Source of the DNA: Volvox africanus
Lineage: Eukaryota; Chlorophyta; Chlorophyceae; Chlamydomonadales; Volvocaceae
Assembly (NCBI GenBank): GCA_030268105.1
Contig: BSDZ01000030.1
Location: 248,001 to 312,000 of the forward strand
Length of the DNA: 64,000 bases
Direction: 5' to 3'
Shown here: positions 35,301 to 57,100 of the stretch, piece by piece
How positions within the stretch are numbered: the stretch's first letter is position 1
Layout: each line of letters starts with the position of its first letter
The notes under the pieces: generated by a model
Database searches by the model: none
What the model saw: the letters and a program-made list of their open reading frames with translations, nothing else
Told to the model about the DNA's origin: nothing
Translations under genes and position numbers: made by a program

Positions 35301-36902
35301 ACGCGGAGTACGCCGTCGAGGGAGGGGGACCAGGGCCGCAGTCGGGGGACACATCGGTGTGACGCCCTCAACAGCAGCAGCAGCATCAACGACAACGCTC
35401 CCGGCCCGAACACTCCCTCGCCCCATTTCGTACATTATCCGGCTCTTCCAAACCCCAAACCCCGCAGTGCCCATCACGAGCTACAGGTCACTGATACACA
35501 CTGGCAGCGGACTGCTCAGCCGAGAGGACTTCTCAGAGAACCATCCCCGGGGTCCGCCCCCTACATAATGATAGTGATAGTGATGATAGTGATAATGATG
35601 ATGGTGATAATGATGATGGTGATAGTGATAGTGAGAAGCTCTTTTCGAATTAAATGTTTTTTTTGGTGGTTGCGCTTTTGCCGGGGCCTGACCGCAGGGG
35701 CCTTTCCTCGCCGTACTTCCTCGCCAGCCCCTTCCCGCCTTCGAAGTCATCTGCTGCTTCATCATCTGCCTCACCTTATCTGCCAACTCGCAACCCCTTC
35801 CCTCTCCCCCACCGCCTCTACCTCGAATAGGCCTCCGTAGTGGCGGTCCAGCCATTCCAGCGTCTCGTCTTGAATGACATGTTGCCGGCTGGTCACGACC
35901 ACCAACTCGTAGTCCGCCTCCGAGAGACGGGTCAGCGCCTCCAATGCGCCTGTGGGCATCGGAGGAGGGAGGTGTGAGCGAGGCCGTGGAGAAAAGGATG
36001 GTAGCTGAATAGGCGGAAAGGAAGGGAGCTAGGTAAGGAGCAAACTCCCGCATATCCTAAGAGTTTGCCTCTCCCCCGCCCCTCACCACCCAAAACCTCC
36101 TGACCGCGGACATGGCCCCCCTTCTCGACACACACACACACACACAAGCAAACATCCCCTGCCCCCTCATCTCGTCACCTGGTATGATGGGAATCCCCTC
36201 CCTGAAGTGATCCGACTCGAAGAACTCGTGCACGATCTGGTTGGAGCGCGCCTGAGAGCAGCCCCAGATCTGAGCCGGCGGGGGCGGGAGGACCGAGAGG
36301 CGGGTTGCAGGTGGAGGGTCGCAGGTGGAGGGTAGCTGGTGGAGGGGGCCACTGGCAGTGTTAACTTGTTATGGTTGGGATGGTGATAGCACGTGATGGT
36401 GGGGTGTTGGATAGATTCAAAGCAGCAAGGAATGCGCTTGTGTATGCGTGAAGTCATTTCTCCACAAAACTCCAGTCCCTAAGAAACCAGATATCGCTCC
36501 TTCCTGCCTCCCAGTCACTCCATTCCACAACACAGCAATCTGTCGTACTTTGGCGAACTCGTAGATCCAGTAATCACCCACGCCGTACTCCATGCCGTAC
36601 TGGTCCTTGCAAAACTTGTTCAGCGCGTACACGAAGCGACCCAACACTTCAGCAGGGGAGAGGAGAGGGGTAGAAAGCAGGGGAGTTGAAGGGAAGGGGA
36701 GAGGAATACGCGGGACCAGGTACGGGTGGGGAGAGGAGGGTGAGGGCCAGAGTGTCGTCCAGGTATGCGGATGTGGCTCATGACATAACGCAGCGGGTGA
36801 CCCAGTGGATAGAAAAACCGCACCGTGTGTGTTCGCTGCACAAGTGAGTCTGTGCGTGAGTGGCTGATGAGTGTGGTTCGCTATATACATATTGAGGTAT
36901 TC

Positions 36903-36976
<74 letters not shown>

Positions 36977-37812
36977 GTAGCGTGAGTAGGTAGGCACGTG
37001 ACGATTGAGGAGGGTGCAGAATTTGGGAGAAGGAATGAAAGAGACCAAGAGGTGGGCTTTGGTGGAAAGAACATGATCCAACCCGATTCAACACATATCA
37101 GAACGCAGTCAGGGATGGAAAACAGGGGCCTCAGCCTGAGAGAGAATTTGTGGTCCCGGGAGGATTGGTGATGCGCCAGGTGGTAGCAGGAAAAGGTAAC
37201 CTGTGCTTCGCCCTAGGCTACCCGAAATCCAGCAACCCATATAGCAGCGGTGGCCACCACCGCTGCCACCACCGCTCCGATAAGCATTTACTGGGCTTCA
37301 TAAGCACAAATGTCAACACGTGAAAACACGGGCCAGGTATGCGTGGAGACGAGGAGCATAAGGCCCGGCGGCTGTGTGTTCACGTCAGCCTCACCTTCAT
37401 CCACATCGACTGCAATACGAAGTCGCTTGCCCTGATTTGTGGCCGGATGGCGAGAGGAACCGGATGTTGAGATAAGCGAACTGTTGAGGCTAGGGGCTCC
37501 ACTCCACGCTCTGATGTCTGGAGCTCGTCGTCGGCTGGAAGGAGTTGCCAGGCCAAAGCCGCGCAAATTATAGGTGCAGAGGCGGCGGGCAAAGTGGCAT
37601 GCTCTGACTAGACTGCATCGAGCAGAAACTTCGTCTCTATAAACTGTAGTCTGGGCCGCCCGGCATTGGAAGCCTGGGCGCCCTCTCATTGTGGTTGAAA
37701 CAAACGGGGCAGCAAATGCCCCTGTTCTCAGCAAAGTTGTCTGACAATGAGGTCGAATGCCATTAAAAAAGCTGGAAAGTGCCGTTTTTAACGAGCCATT
37801 CAGAGCAGCCAA
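32348..37812 (-). CDS. HAD-superfamily hydrolase (plant/algal 5'-nucleotidase-like), probably organelle-targeted
   Basis: Seven exons chain in phase to 344 residues: 37395-37812, 36549-36646, 36179-36269, 35822-35949, 35215-35279, 34608-34736 and 32348-32453 (TGA at 32348). HAD motifs in order: motif I DVDEVLG (D136/D138), motif II LVVVTSRQ, motif III lysine in FALEGKSRTKSD, motif IV VLIDDNPSYALEC. This order, with YFGNHFALEG and YDWDGAYPWSK, matches a conserved plant HAD family annotated as 5'-nucleotidase-like. The first about 130 residues are rich in Arg, Ser and Ala with few acids, which suggests a chloroplast or mitochondrial transit peptide (inference). The substrate is unknown. The last intron (32454-34607) is long and AT-rich. 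The first intron holds a (GATA)n repeat. A TGTAA signal lies near 32113-32117. Confidence 0.85.
32454..34607 (-). other. long AT-rich last intron of the HAD gene
   Basis: The flanking exons fit in phase (GG|G), so this 2.15-kb stretch is an intron. From about 32.65 to 34.2 kb it is markedly AT-rich compared with its surroundings. It has no recognisable ORF; the 81-residue minus frame at 33935-34180 matches nothing I know. An inserted element is possible, but I find no terminal repeats by eye. Confidence 0.6.
36904..36976. repeat. (GATA)n tetranucleotide microsatellite
   Basis: About 18 tandem gata units in the first intron of the HAD gene. Confidence 0.95.
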
Positions 37813-40800
37813 AATTGGCTCCTAAACGCTAACACGACGGCGCCAAAGGACTCACACAAGGGGGTAGGATAAATTACAGATAAGTAAAGAAGACAGTAGT
37901 ATGCAATTGCGGAAATGCAATGAGGTCGACAGGACCGTCCGTTAAATTATTGAATGCTTGAATGGTCAAAAATGGAAGAAAGTCGATTTTTAGCCCTCCA
38001 AATGTTCGTTACTTTCATGACTAAGATTATACATTACTTTATAATCAATTCTCATGCGTGGCCGTTGCGTGGCGCTGTTGGGCCCCGACATACAGTGCCT
38101 ACAGCCTGCCCTCCAATAACACTTTTCAATAATAGGCACACCTATTGAAACATAATGTTTCGATGACGCAGGTTCCGCAGCAAAAGCATTCATGCTGTGA
38201 CAGCCCGGCGCAACACCCAGGCATTCTGCTTGCCTTCCTTTGAAGCGTGAGGAAATCCTGAAACATTTAGGGGCAGGAACAACAGAAGTTATCTGGATGA
38301 TTTCTTAAGTAAAAAAGGCAGCATCACGGCCTTCAGTGGCACTGGTCCCTGCATGGCCATATCATCCAGGAATCCTGTTGCTCTACGAGCAACGTAGCTA
38401 ACAAATGTCCTCATCCATGAGCTACTCGATTCCCATGTATTTTAGCACTGCGGGCCCTAGGGTGGTCCTAGGTTGTGGTTAGGGACGACGGACAGACGAC
38501 CAGGGCACCTGGGCACCTACCCTTTCAAACTAACGAGTTAGCCAATGGACCTGAGGTACTCCATGTCCAAAAGAGCCGAATACATGCCTTCCACCACCTC
38601 ACATGGAGATAAGACTTGCCTTGTCAGATGCAAGCACGAGTTGCAGCGTTATCACGGTGCGTGGTATGCAAATTGGCCGTAGTCGCACAGGTCCTTTCGG
38701 ATTTGCACGAAAATACCATGTTAAAGGGCAGGATATTATTTTACGTTGGAAAGCCACTGGGACGGCCCTAACCGCCTAACCGTCATAGAGACGACGACCC
38801 CGGGCGCACGGGTTTCGTATATTCGGTGAGTCACGGCGTCTTGCGTTGCCAAACAAGGTTCCTGGCCTCACTCTCTGATCATCTGGGTTATTACATCACT
38901 TCACATGGAGTATCCCTATGTATCCAAGCACGTCTAATCAAATCTGGCGCCATTCGCGGCGGCTGGTTGCATGCAACTGTCTTACTAGGGCGGAACAGGT
39001 GACGGGTTAAGTTAAAAGAGCCGCCTCAAGTGGCTTAATTTGGTGACGACGTGGTGCCTTCGGAGGTATTTGTCATATAATGTTAAACTGCTTTTCCGAC
39101 CATCAAACCTGATGGAACCTCTTACGCTCTGATGTAACAACCCATGTCACACACAGACGTCCAAAGATATCCAAAGTTTCCATAGCATCCAAAGCATCCT
39201 GAAGCAACCCATCTTTCACTTAACAAACTGATTCCCGTCAGTCCGTGAGGAGGGGATAACAAACTGATTCCCGTCCTGATGACTGACGTACGTCGCCGTC
39301 ACTAAGTGCTTCGAACTACTACCTCCTCTGTACTGCTCCTTTACATTTTCTCTATTTATATTCTGGTTTTACAGCACTTCGGTACCTGTGTGCTCCGGTT
39401 CTGGAGCTTCTGTGTGACATGAATACGGACCCCACCAAATGCATATATGCCAACCGCAAGTACGCGACTGCACCGCTTCAACCTCAGGGTTTCCGCTCCC
39501 ATGGAGAATCTTTCCGTCCGAAGTCCTAAGTCCGTCCGTTCCGCTCTGCCCAGGGCTGTAATTGCCGGCATCAACGGTGCTGTTTGGGGCAGCCTGGCCG
39601 CGTCCTTTCTCCTCCTGTTGGTATTCAACTTTGTGCGCAGCTCGTGATGCGTGATCGTGTATGGGCCACAGCCATTCGCGAGCTGTCACGAAGACAACTA
39701 GAGCAATAAAGTTAATTTCTACTTCAAGGTTTTTACTTTTCCTTCCATATCTTTATTATAATATCACTTATAAAATGCTCTCATGATGGACGGAACAAAG
39801 CCTCTTGTTGTTGTCTCATACTGAGCCTTCCAATGTTATGATGTTGACTTTTGACCGAAGGGAGCAAACTATTTTTTCTCTCTCCGGTTTCAAGGGATCC
39901 AGGAGAGGTATGAGAGGAATGTAGAGGAATGTAGAGCAGCTGCGGAAGTACAAGAGTATGACATCTCTTGTACGTTGGGTTACGTACGACAGATACGGCT
40001 ACTCATACAGATACGGCTACTACGACGATGGGTGAAAGGTATATGTGTTTTATCAACGCGTGGGTGTGCAAGAACACATAAAACAGAAAAGCATACCGAC
40101 GCGCAACCGAGGTAACATCACCGTCCGGCGACACATCCAGTCAGCACTGAGCACCACCACTACCACCAGCACGCAAGCAGCAGCGGCACTAACAGCAGCA
40201 CGCAAACCAGCAGCAGCAGCAATAAGAGGATTTTCCCGGATGCAGTCATGACAGCAACAGCCCGATTTGCCCAGCATACCAAACGACCCTCTGGTCTTCA
40301 CTGGCAGTAAGAGACAGTATGCAGAGTCACACATTCGCCTTGAGATGCAAAGCCGCTTCAAAACACACACACACACAAGCTGAACCGCACCAACCGCTTC
40401 GTTTACAGCCGCCTTCGAGTGAGGCACCCCTGGGGCTGCTTGCGGACCGCCTGGCCATGCTGGGGGACTGCACGATTCCATCAATACTGCTGATTCTGGG
40501 TGCTACTTTGGCGAATGGTGGATTTAGGGGAAACACCACAGATGTAACAGCAGAAATATAGGTTTGTGTGATAGTTTTAACTAGCTATGCTGCTACGACG
40601 CTTCCTTGTCACCAGAGGGTCTTTCCGCGCGATGGACAGCTGGCCGTTGTCGAGGTCCTTGTATAGGTGGCCATTCCCTTGTCTGTTCGTGTCCATTTTC
40701 ATGTATCTGGCTGAATTTTGTGGCGGATTTTAGTCATATACAAATATTCTTTTTTGTCCAAGAGCACGCCTAGCACGTCGTCCACCTCCTCCTACGACCT

Positions 40801-41263
40801 GACCCAAAGTCTTCACCCTTATACTTCTGCGTAACCCACATCCCTTCATCTACCGACGAGGACGTACGCCGATTTCCACCTCCTATCAAGGCCGCGTGCA
40901 GCTTCCCATTCTTCCGGTTTCAGGTTGGGTGGACCAAACCCTCCCTGGAGGAGGTGCGGTTGGAGGGATGGTGATAGGCCTTCCACCTCCTTCCCGACCT
41001 CGGGGGCAGAACGCCGATCAGAAACACGATAACGAAGAGTTGTTTATGATGAAAAGTTGAGTACGACAGCTACGCAGTACTGCAGCCATGCTTGATGCAC
41101 ATGCCCAAATGCCTAACAGCCCGAATAATATCAACACCAACACCAACAACTGAAGCATAGAACATTCAACAGCACCTGGTGGAACCTGGTGGATTGTCTC
41201 CTCGACCTTCCATCCTGCTCCCCAACCAAAAAATGACAGCTACTCCCCCACCCCAGCCCGACT
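37813..41263. other. intergenic, no supported gene
   Basis: Lower GC than the genes. An 18-base direct repeat (aacaaactgattcccgtc) occurs at about 39223 and 39259. A tandem pair of acagatacggctact occurs at about 39989-40023. A 66-residue plus-strand frame at 39447-39647 ends in a hydrophobic helix (GAVWGSLAASFLLLLVFNFV) but has no other support. Nothing else is convincing. Confidence 0.45.
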
Positions 41264-49260
<7,997 letters not shown>

Positions 49261-49912
49261 GGGAGACTCCTGGGACTAGGCTATGGCCTTGCATAAGGAA
49301 GGGACGCAGTGGTTTCGGGGCCACCAACTGACGACGAGCGACAAGAGCCCTCGGATCCACGGCGTGGAACATGAAACTCACGGTCGCGACTCAAAGGCTG
49401 CCACTTGACGGCAGATCAGGAAAGACAGCAGGGCACATGCCCAGGCAAAGGGCGACCGAGATGGCCCACCGACCCTGCCGACCATGCGGTCAGCGTGTCT
49501 CCTCGAAGCGTCGGCAACAAAGGTTAATGAGATTTATGATTTTTTGAGATACATACAAGACATGCTAAGGCTTCCAGATGCCGTGGGAGTTGCCTTAAAC
49601 TTCCCTAGGAGGAATATATAAAAAGGTAAAGGACCGTGTAAAACGCTGCAGGCATACGTTATTAATAGCCCTCCGCTTATGGAGACGTGTGTTTATAATG
49701 CAAGTTTGTTGGGGGCGTCGTCGCGTCAAACGGGATACAGGAATACGGCTGTTGCTCGGACAGCGAGCGTTTCCATCCAATGCGGCCGTCAGCACCTAGC
49801 TGGCTATTATTGATCAGGAACTGTACTATATAAATGACATTTCGATAGAGCATCAAGCCTCGATGGTGCAATCTTTCCGCTATTTGTAGCAAAACCGAGA
49901 GATAGTGCGCAA
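49261..49912. promoter_or_regulatory. divergent intergenic region between the GTPase gene and ALG7
   Basis: It holds the 5' end of the minus-strand GTPase gene (exon 1 not located) and the upstream region of ALG7. TATA-like boxes lie at about 49614-49626 (atatataaaaagg) and 49827-49836 (ctatataaat). The latter is about 80 bases before the ALG7 ATG, a plausible core-promoter position. Confidence 0.4.
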
Positions 49913-51148
49913 ATGTCTCGAGCAGTGCAACTCGCTGTTTTAGGCCTATTAGGCTTTGGCTTACCAGCGTGGGCTTTCACGCTGATTGAGGATACTCGTG
50001 TTATGCAGTTGATCGTTGCTTGCGCTCTTGTCAGCTTGGCTGGCTTTTTTGGCACCGTCTACTTGGTTCCAAAGGTAGCATATAAGACCCAAGCACGCGG
50101 TATTTGCGGTAAGGACCTGAACAAAAAAGGCACGCCCGAAGGCGAAAAGCCAATGCCGGAAGCTGCGGGGCTGGCACCAGGGTGCATCTTTCTCCTTTGC
50201 GTCATTTGTTTCGAGCTTCTACACTATTACGATATTGGCAGCCTGGCGGACTATGTGCGAAGTGGGTTCAAAGGCAGCCCGAAGACGGAGTCCATCTCGG
50301 ACGCATGGGTAGTCGACTACAACGCTGCGCTGGCGACGATCGGCTTCATGCTCTTTCTTGGATTTACGGATGACGTGCTGGATATCCGATGGCGGGTAAA
50401 ACTTGTCCTACCGTTGTTTGCATCCCTCCCCTTGCTGGTTGCATACTCCGGTGGCACGGGTGTTGCCGTTCCCAAGCCTCTGGTTGGCCTTGGGCTAGGC
50501 TTGCCCCCATATTTGGAGCTTGGCGTCCTCTACAAGGTCTTCATGGTGATGCTTACCATTTTCTGCACCAACTCCATCAACATCTTAGCCGGCGTCAACG
50601 GTCTGGAAGCTGGCCAAACTTTCATCGTTGCATGCGCCGTGCTACTGCACAATTTCCTCGCCGTCGCGGGATGGGCGGGCGCCACTCCTGCTGTCCGCGA
50701 TGGCCACCTCTTCTCCTCGTACCTCATGATGCCCCTGGCCGCCACTACTTTCGGCCTGCTCGTTTTCAACTGGTACCCGAGCCGCGTATTTGTGGGCGAC
50801 ACCTTCACCTACTTTGCCGGCATGACCATCGCCGTAGCGGGCATCCTGGGCCATTTCAGTGAGACGCTGCTGCTCTTCCTATTGCCCCAAGTCTTTAACT
50901 TCGTTTACTCGCTGCCGCAGCTCTTCAAAATCGTGCCGTGCCCGCGTCATCGCCTGCCGGTGTTTGACCCCGTTACTGGGTTGCTGCGGCCCAAAGACGC
51001 GCCTGACTGGAACCTGGTGAACCTTACGCTGCAGCTGTTTGGGCGTTGCGGCGAGAACGCGCTGTGCGTGCGGGTGCTGATGTTTCAGGTGGCTAGCTGC
51101 GCACTGGCGTTCGGCGTGCGGTACGTGCTACAAGGGCATTACAAGTGA
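49913..51148 (+). CDS. ALG7: UDP-GlcNAc:dolichyl-phosphate GlcNAc-1-phosphate transferase
   Basis: A single uninterrupted 411-residue frame. The enzyme (ALG7/DPAGT1/GPT, the tunicamycin target) moves GlcNAc-1-P from UDP-GlcNAc to dolichyl phosphate, the first step of N-glycan precursor synthesis at the ER membrane. Family motifs present: GKDLNKKG (about 66-73) with PMPEAAG (80-86), FTDDVLDIRWR (151-161, Asp pair D153/D154), NSINILAGVNGLEAGQ (220-235) and NWYPSRVFVGDT (286-297). About ten hydrophobic helices span the chain, and the length fits the family (about 400-430). The first ATG is used; an N-terminal hydrophobic segment follows at once. It has no introns, unlike its neighbours. Confidence 0.95.
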   Translation: MSRAVQLAVLGLLGFGLPAWAFTLIEDTRVMQLIVACALVSLAGFFGTVYLVPKVAYKTQARGICGKDLNKKGTPEGEKPMPEAAGLAPGCIFLLCVICFELLHYYDIGSLADYVRSGFKGSPKTESISDAWVVDYNAALATIGFMLFLGFTDDVLDIRWRVKLVLPLFASLPLLVAYSGGTGVAVPKPLVGLGLGLPPYLELGVLYKVFMVMLTIFCTNSINILAGVNGLEAGQTFIVACAVLLHNFLAVAGWAGATPAVRDGHLFSSYLMMPLAATTFGLLVFNWYPSRVFVGDTFTYFAGMTIAVAGILGHFSETLLLFLLPQVFNFVYSLPQLFKIVPCPRHRLPVFDPVTGLLRPKDAPDWNLVNLTLQLFGRCGENALCVRVLMFQVASCALAFGVRYVLQGHYK

Positions 51149-54100
51149 GGAGCACCACTTAGATGGAGACGACTGGACTGGCTGCATGGGATTGAATTGG
51201 ACTGGACTGGACATTTCAGGGGATGGGGGTTATTTGCGAGTCTTGAAGCTTCTCGATACGAAGAGGATGATAACGGACATTGGAGGGGCAGTTTGACATT
51301 GGCGCACGTCACATGCTACGCAACAACCGAAAGTGATAGTATATCACCCGAGTGGAATCTTAGGATTGAATTGATAGCCGCCGTGTTAGGCGGGAACCTC
51401 CCTAAATTGTGTGTATGTGTGCGCACGGATGTGGGACTTGTCAGGATTCGAAGAATGGGTGGTACTACGATGCATAGAGGTGCAATTCAGGTTTGGGCGT
51501 TTCAACCAACGCTGCGCATCGTCGTAAATGTGGACGGCTTAGGGTATACCGTGTATTCCCTCCTTTGTGCTAATGATAGCTTGCAATACAGCTCTCAGCT
51601 CCTTAGGGCAGTGGCGAGGCGCATTTAAGGGTCCGGCCCTGAGCCGGATTCAGATTCTTGAACTGTAGAGTGGAGAATGTGTGTGCCGTGCTGCGGTTTG
51701 AATCCCCAGGGGGAGCTTACAGCAAACCGCGAGCAACGGCGGGTTTGTTTCATAGCACGCCGCTACTCGGATCAGGCCAGGCGGAGTAATTGGTATGGTC
51801 CAGGTATGACACGGCTGCTTGCAGATCCCTTTTTCCGACGATGAGCCACCTTAAGTGGATTGGTCACGGACGCGACGCTGGAGGTTCACAGTTGCGACCC
51901 TTAAAACTACCTTGCTTTCCTGCCTGCCCTATACGTGGCAGTTGACAATCGGGAAGACGGTTTGTGGGATGGTTTGCCTCAACTCTCTATTGGACGGCGA
52001 GATTGCGACTCGCTGCAGTAAGCTCCTCAGGTGGAAAAGCCAAGTTTGCATGTGTGGTTGCGATGGAATGCCCGAATGCAGAACATGTTGGGGGTGTCCC
52101 CAATTCCAGGTACAGGATAATGATATCACCCGTATCAACTGACGTCAGTGGTCGCTGTGCCGGGCAGCTCCTGGTTTAATAACAGGGAGCCTTGCCGTGG
52201 ACTTTCGTCCGCAGCCTATATCTTCAGCACGCCCGCAGTCATCCCCTAATATGCACACGCACTCACCTCAGTTCACCCCCCACTACAGCAGATATAACGG
52301 AACTGATTCGAAGGCAATATGGGTTCCTGCACGGGCACCAGCGATGACCTTCATAAACTCAGCTGGCTCCATTTGGATTGTGGCAAAAGAAATGGATCAT
52401 CCATTGAGCGGTCGGTGACAGCACGGCCTGCTGTCGTGTCAAAACTCTCGCAAGACCAAGCCAGCCACTGGATTCGCGACATAAAAGACGGTGTGATCGG
52501 ACCTGCTCCCGCGTCCTTATTAAAAACTCATCACATCCGCACGCAAAGCCAGCTCGCGTAGGTCACGCCGTAAGAGCTCTCATGAAACCGCACACCGTCT
52601 CGACACACTCCTCTTCACCCTATGCTCTGCCAAAACTGTACGCCCGCCGGAACGTCGTTCCCTCCACTATCAGCGTGTCCTCATCAGCATCAGTGGGACA
52701 CACGTCAAGGGATTTCTGCCGGTACTGGAGGACTCCTCCCAGTCCGGTCATCCTTCACTTGCAGCCCCCCACCATGGAGTTGATGCCATCACTGCGATGG
52801 GTCATTTAAACGCGCCATAACCCGAGCTTAGTTAAATGACGACCCCCGCTCGTCAATTGGACCTCTTTGAATTGTTCACTCCTCCACGCCTCAGCCTTGT
52901 ATGATAGAGGCTCCAGCTGCTGCAGTAATGGCAAGCAGCCAAGCACCCATGCACCGTCCCCTGCTTAAAACCTTCCGCGAGCAGCTTCCTCTGAGGCAGG
53001 AAGCAAGTTTCCTCCGGCTTCCCCCATTAAAGCTCCAGGTTGCCTTCTGCGTCCGCTGTTATGGTGGCGCTCTCCACATATCCAGAGGCCGCGGCAGCAG
53101 CCTCCTCAGGGGTCGCCTCACGCTCCGAGTCGCTGCCGTCATCTGTCACCGATGCTGAGGGGGACGACTGCGACTCGCTCTCAGCAGCCCGCCGGCAGGG
53201 CGAGATAATCTTTCCACACAGTACCGACTCCACGCCTATATCCAATGCGTGGCCCGGGAGGGGTTCTTAGGGTCAATTTGCCGATTCGAACGACAGCCTC
53301 TGACAACGCAACCCCAGGAGGAAATCTGGAGTATGACATTACTAAAACATGCATATGGCACAAACTTTTATGCATGCCGCAAACTCGCCACTCGCTAATT
53401 CGCCACCGGCCCGACCAGCCCCACTCAGCCAGGTCACCGGAAAGGCAGGACGCTCAGGTGCTAATTCCAGATAGGGAAGCCTTATGGCCTTCCCTAGGCC
53501 CCATCTCAACCGAGCTATCTGGCAACCTAAAACACCCAAAGCCCATCCGGTCGCAACCCAAACTTACCTTGTGTGTCAAATCCACCTTTCATGATGCCCT
53601 CGTAGACCTCCTCCTCGTATTCTTCAATCAGAGTTCCGCAATAAGCCTCCAGTCGCTGGACAGCGACATGCCAGAACCAGAACCAGAAGATAATTACGAA
53701 GGCAGTTAGGATTTGGGAACCCACATCACAGATGGGATACAATAAATGCGATTGACCATAACAGATAGGACTGGACACATCCGAGAGACAGCTGGTCCTG
53801 AAATTTGCGGCAAAGGGAAAGAAAATGACTTGCCGAGGTGCCTTGCATTGCACTCTGAGATCCATGTTGGCGCTTAATATGGCAGGAGGGGGAAACCATA
53901 ATGTTTGCGAAACGAAAATCCAGCATCCCTACTAAGGGCAAAGCCGATAACGAGGGGATTCCGGAATTACAGGCATTTGCGATGCTCGGTCGTACCTTGC
54001 TTTTCTCATCCTCCTCTTCACGCTGTGGCCGGGTGACACCACCTGTATTCCCAACCCCCTCGCCCTTAACTTTCAGCCAGAACTTTGTTTTTTTTCCTAG

Positions 54101-57100
54101 AGGGCTAACAAGGGAATAGTCCCGCATGATATTGCACAGGCCGTCCAGCAGCTCCACCGCCCGCAGCTCGCTCGACTGCGGGAGAAGAGATGGTGCAAGA
54201 TTAGGCATTGCACTTTTCATATTTCCTCGTCTATCGTCCTCATTTGCATTTGCAATCCTTGAAAAATGCCAGCAGGAGCAGAGTTATTTCCAAGCTCAAA
54301 GATCGTGCACCTACCCTATAAGCAATCACTTTCCCGTAGCGCTGCCCGTCCTTATCCAAGCGATGCCTTAGATCAAGATGATTCCGAACTGGTTCATTGT
54401 TAATCCTCCGTTGCAGCTCTGCCTGCGACCGATGAGTTGCCAAAAGTTCCACTTTAGTTATCGCCGGAACCCATACTTTTATAGCTACAAAACGTACCGC
54501 TACAGACTTGCAGGCGGTGCATGGAGCTTCAATTTTTTTGAGGAACGCTGCATCGTTGCCCTTCAGCAAATAGACCGCAGCTAAAAATACACTAAAGAGT
54601 AGTTTTAACATTTTTCAAGGTAACCGACTGAATGCAAGGGTGGTGAGTGATCACAGGTACACGCTGTCTTTTCTGACTGAGACATTGCACGACAAGCTTC
54701 TAGATCGTTTTCCATTTCCTCATGTTAGAAAGCTAATCGCAATACGGCTTGCCAATTTATAAGTGCGTTTTCCATCAAAACTGATTACCACAAACATTGC
54801 ATGTGGTGTCGTTTCTTTGCGCCACCTGAAGGTGTGCCGGAAGTGCATGTACATCCAACAGTGCTTTGCGGAATAGTCCTAAGCATCGTAGTTGTCCATC
54901 TTACATGAATTCATCAATTCCTTTCCAACCAGCAATTGTACATGCCTCAGTCTTGTACTGCACATTCGCCAAAACCTCCTCCCGCTCGCATGTTGTTGAT
55001 TTGGAGCACATTGCGGTCCGTTAACCTCCTGGCTCATACCAGGCCTTACAAGTGCACAGCAACTTGTATTCATCATCGTCATCATCATCACTGGCACCAT
55101 CACCACCACCACCACCACCATTACCACCGCTCGCTCTGCGCGTATGACAGCTGCATCGGTGCTTAATTTCGGGCAATATACGTTGGGTCACAGCATTTCC
55201 AACTTCCAGCTCAATCCCACCTCTCCGAATGCCACCTTGTGCACAAAAGCTTCATAAAAAAACCAACACCTCTGCCGCAACAATCAACCATACTGACACG
55301 GATATATACAGGGACATCATGAATATCAGCAACTCGAACTAAGCTCCGTAACTCGAGAGTAGCGGGGCTGGTTCCGCCACCGCTGCGACCCGTTACGTCA
55401 CAACACAGCAAGTCGAGAAATGAATACGACCAAACTGAACCCTACTCCTAGCCGCCTTCACTCCAGGGACCACCTCGTAAAATTGTGGACGGTGATCTCC
55501 GTACCACGGAGTTCAACGTACCATGTAGTATACTTGCTTGTTTCCCCCCTCCCCGTGTGCTGAGGCCAAATCCTTTCATCGACGCAAAACGTTACTACGA
55601 ATGAGAAAGAGCATAAACAATCATGAACTCACATAGTCATTACCATAATGGTATGGCAATGCCTACTTATAAGGCTGCTGTCGGAGTGCTTCGTTTCACT
55701 GAACGCCGATGTAGCATTCCCTCTCCCATTTGGCTATAACTTCTCGCCCGCAACGCCCCACCCTCCGCCAAAATGCACCAAGGCGAGGCGCCCATGCGGA
55801 ATGCCGAGTGATGTTACACCGCCGCCGCTACCACCTGCTGCAAACCATCAATCCAGATCTCACATGCGTCTGTGTGTTTAGGTTACAGCGTCGGTGATGC
55901 CGTTCGCGGCACCCCATGACTTAGTTTCCATCCTCCCAATATACTGTTGTACAACCGCAATCGCAACCGCAACCCAAAGAACCGCAGCCCTAGCCCTGCC
56001 GCCGCGCCAGCATCCAGAGATTCTTCTTTGCCGCCGCCGTTTCCGCAACCATAATAGTACAGCGTCCTGTCTGCCGCTGCCAGCTCCGCCGCAATGTCAT
56101 CAGCTACACCTTGTTCTCCAGCACTGCCGATCTCGCCGCTGGGTGATCAGCAGCTATGGATGATCCACCACATCCTGCTCTGCAGCTATGGCAGCTGCTA
56201 TATACTTTCCTCTGCCGCCGCCAGCCCGGCCGGCTTCGCGTCTGCTGTCACCGCCTCCACGAAGTGCCATTCACCTCGGTTGCCACCAGACCCATCGGCA
56301 TCGCCGTTGACGCTGACATTGGCGCCTTCCTCTTGGCCCTGAGCCATCGCCGTCCGGACTCTTTCCGCCCTTCTCCGTCAGTACCACCCCCCCGCCGCTT
56401 CATGGCGCCCGTGTCCAGGCCGGCCTCAGGCACCTGCTCCGCGGCCTCATACCCCCCCTGGACCCCAGCTGCTTTCCGAATGCCCCTGGGTCGCTTTACA
56501 CCGCTCCTCCGCGACTGAGGAGGTCCCGCAGCAGCTGCGGCTCCGCTCCCAGCCGTTCCCCTCACCGCCAGCGCCGGCGCTGCCCCATTGCTTCCCGCCA
56601 ACTGATTTGAGGCAGCTACAGCCACTGAAGTAATCGATGCCACCGAGTGCATTTCCAGCTGCCCGCCTGCTGGAGGCCTCCGTGGCGCCACTGCCTGCTG
56701 CCCTCCCTGCCGCTGCAGCGGTCGCCTTATCACCTCCGCCGGACTACTCCCCGCCGCCGTCTTAGTCCTCGATTTCGTTGCCACCTCCGCCACAGCCGCC
56801 GCGTTGGCCATGCGGGGCCTCCCCGGAGCCTTCCGCAATCTGGCGGCGGCCTCACGATGCCTTGCCGCCTCTGCCGCCGCGTTCCGGCGGTGCCTCAGAC
56901 GCGCCTGCATGAGCGCCAGCCTGGAGCCCAGGCCTCGCCGCAGCCGCTTCGATACGATAGACGCCTGGTGCCTTAGTACCGCCTCCTCCAGCGCCGCCAC
57001 CACCTCCTCGGTCGGCCCGTACGATTTGATCCACGTGATCGAGTGGACGAGCGTGGACAGGCCACGGAGCCGCATGCGCCGAAGCAGACCCACGGCCCGT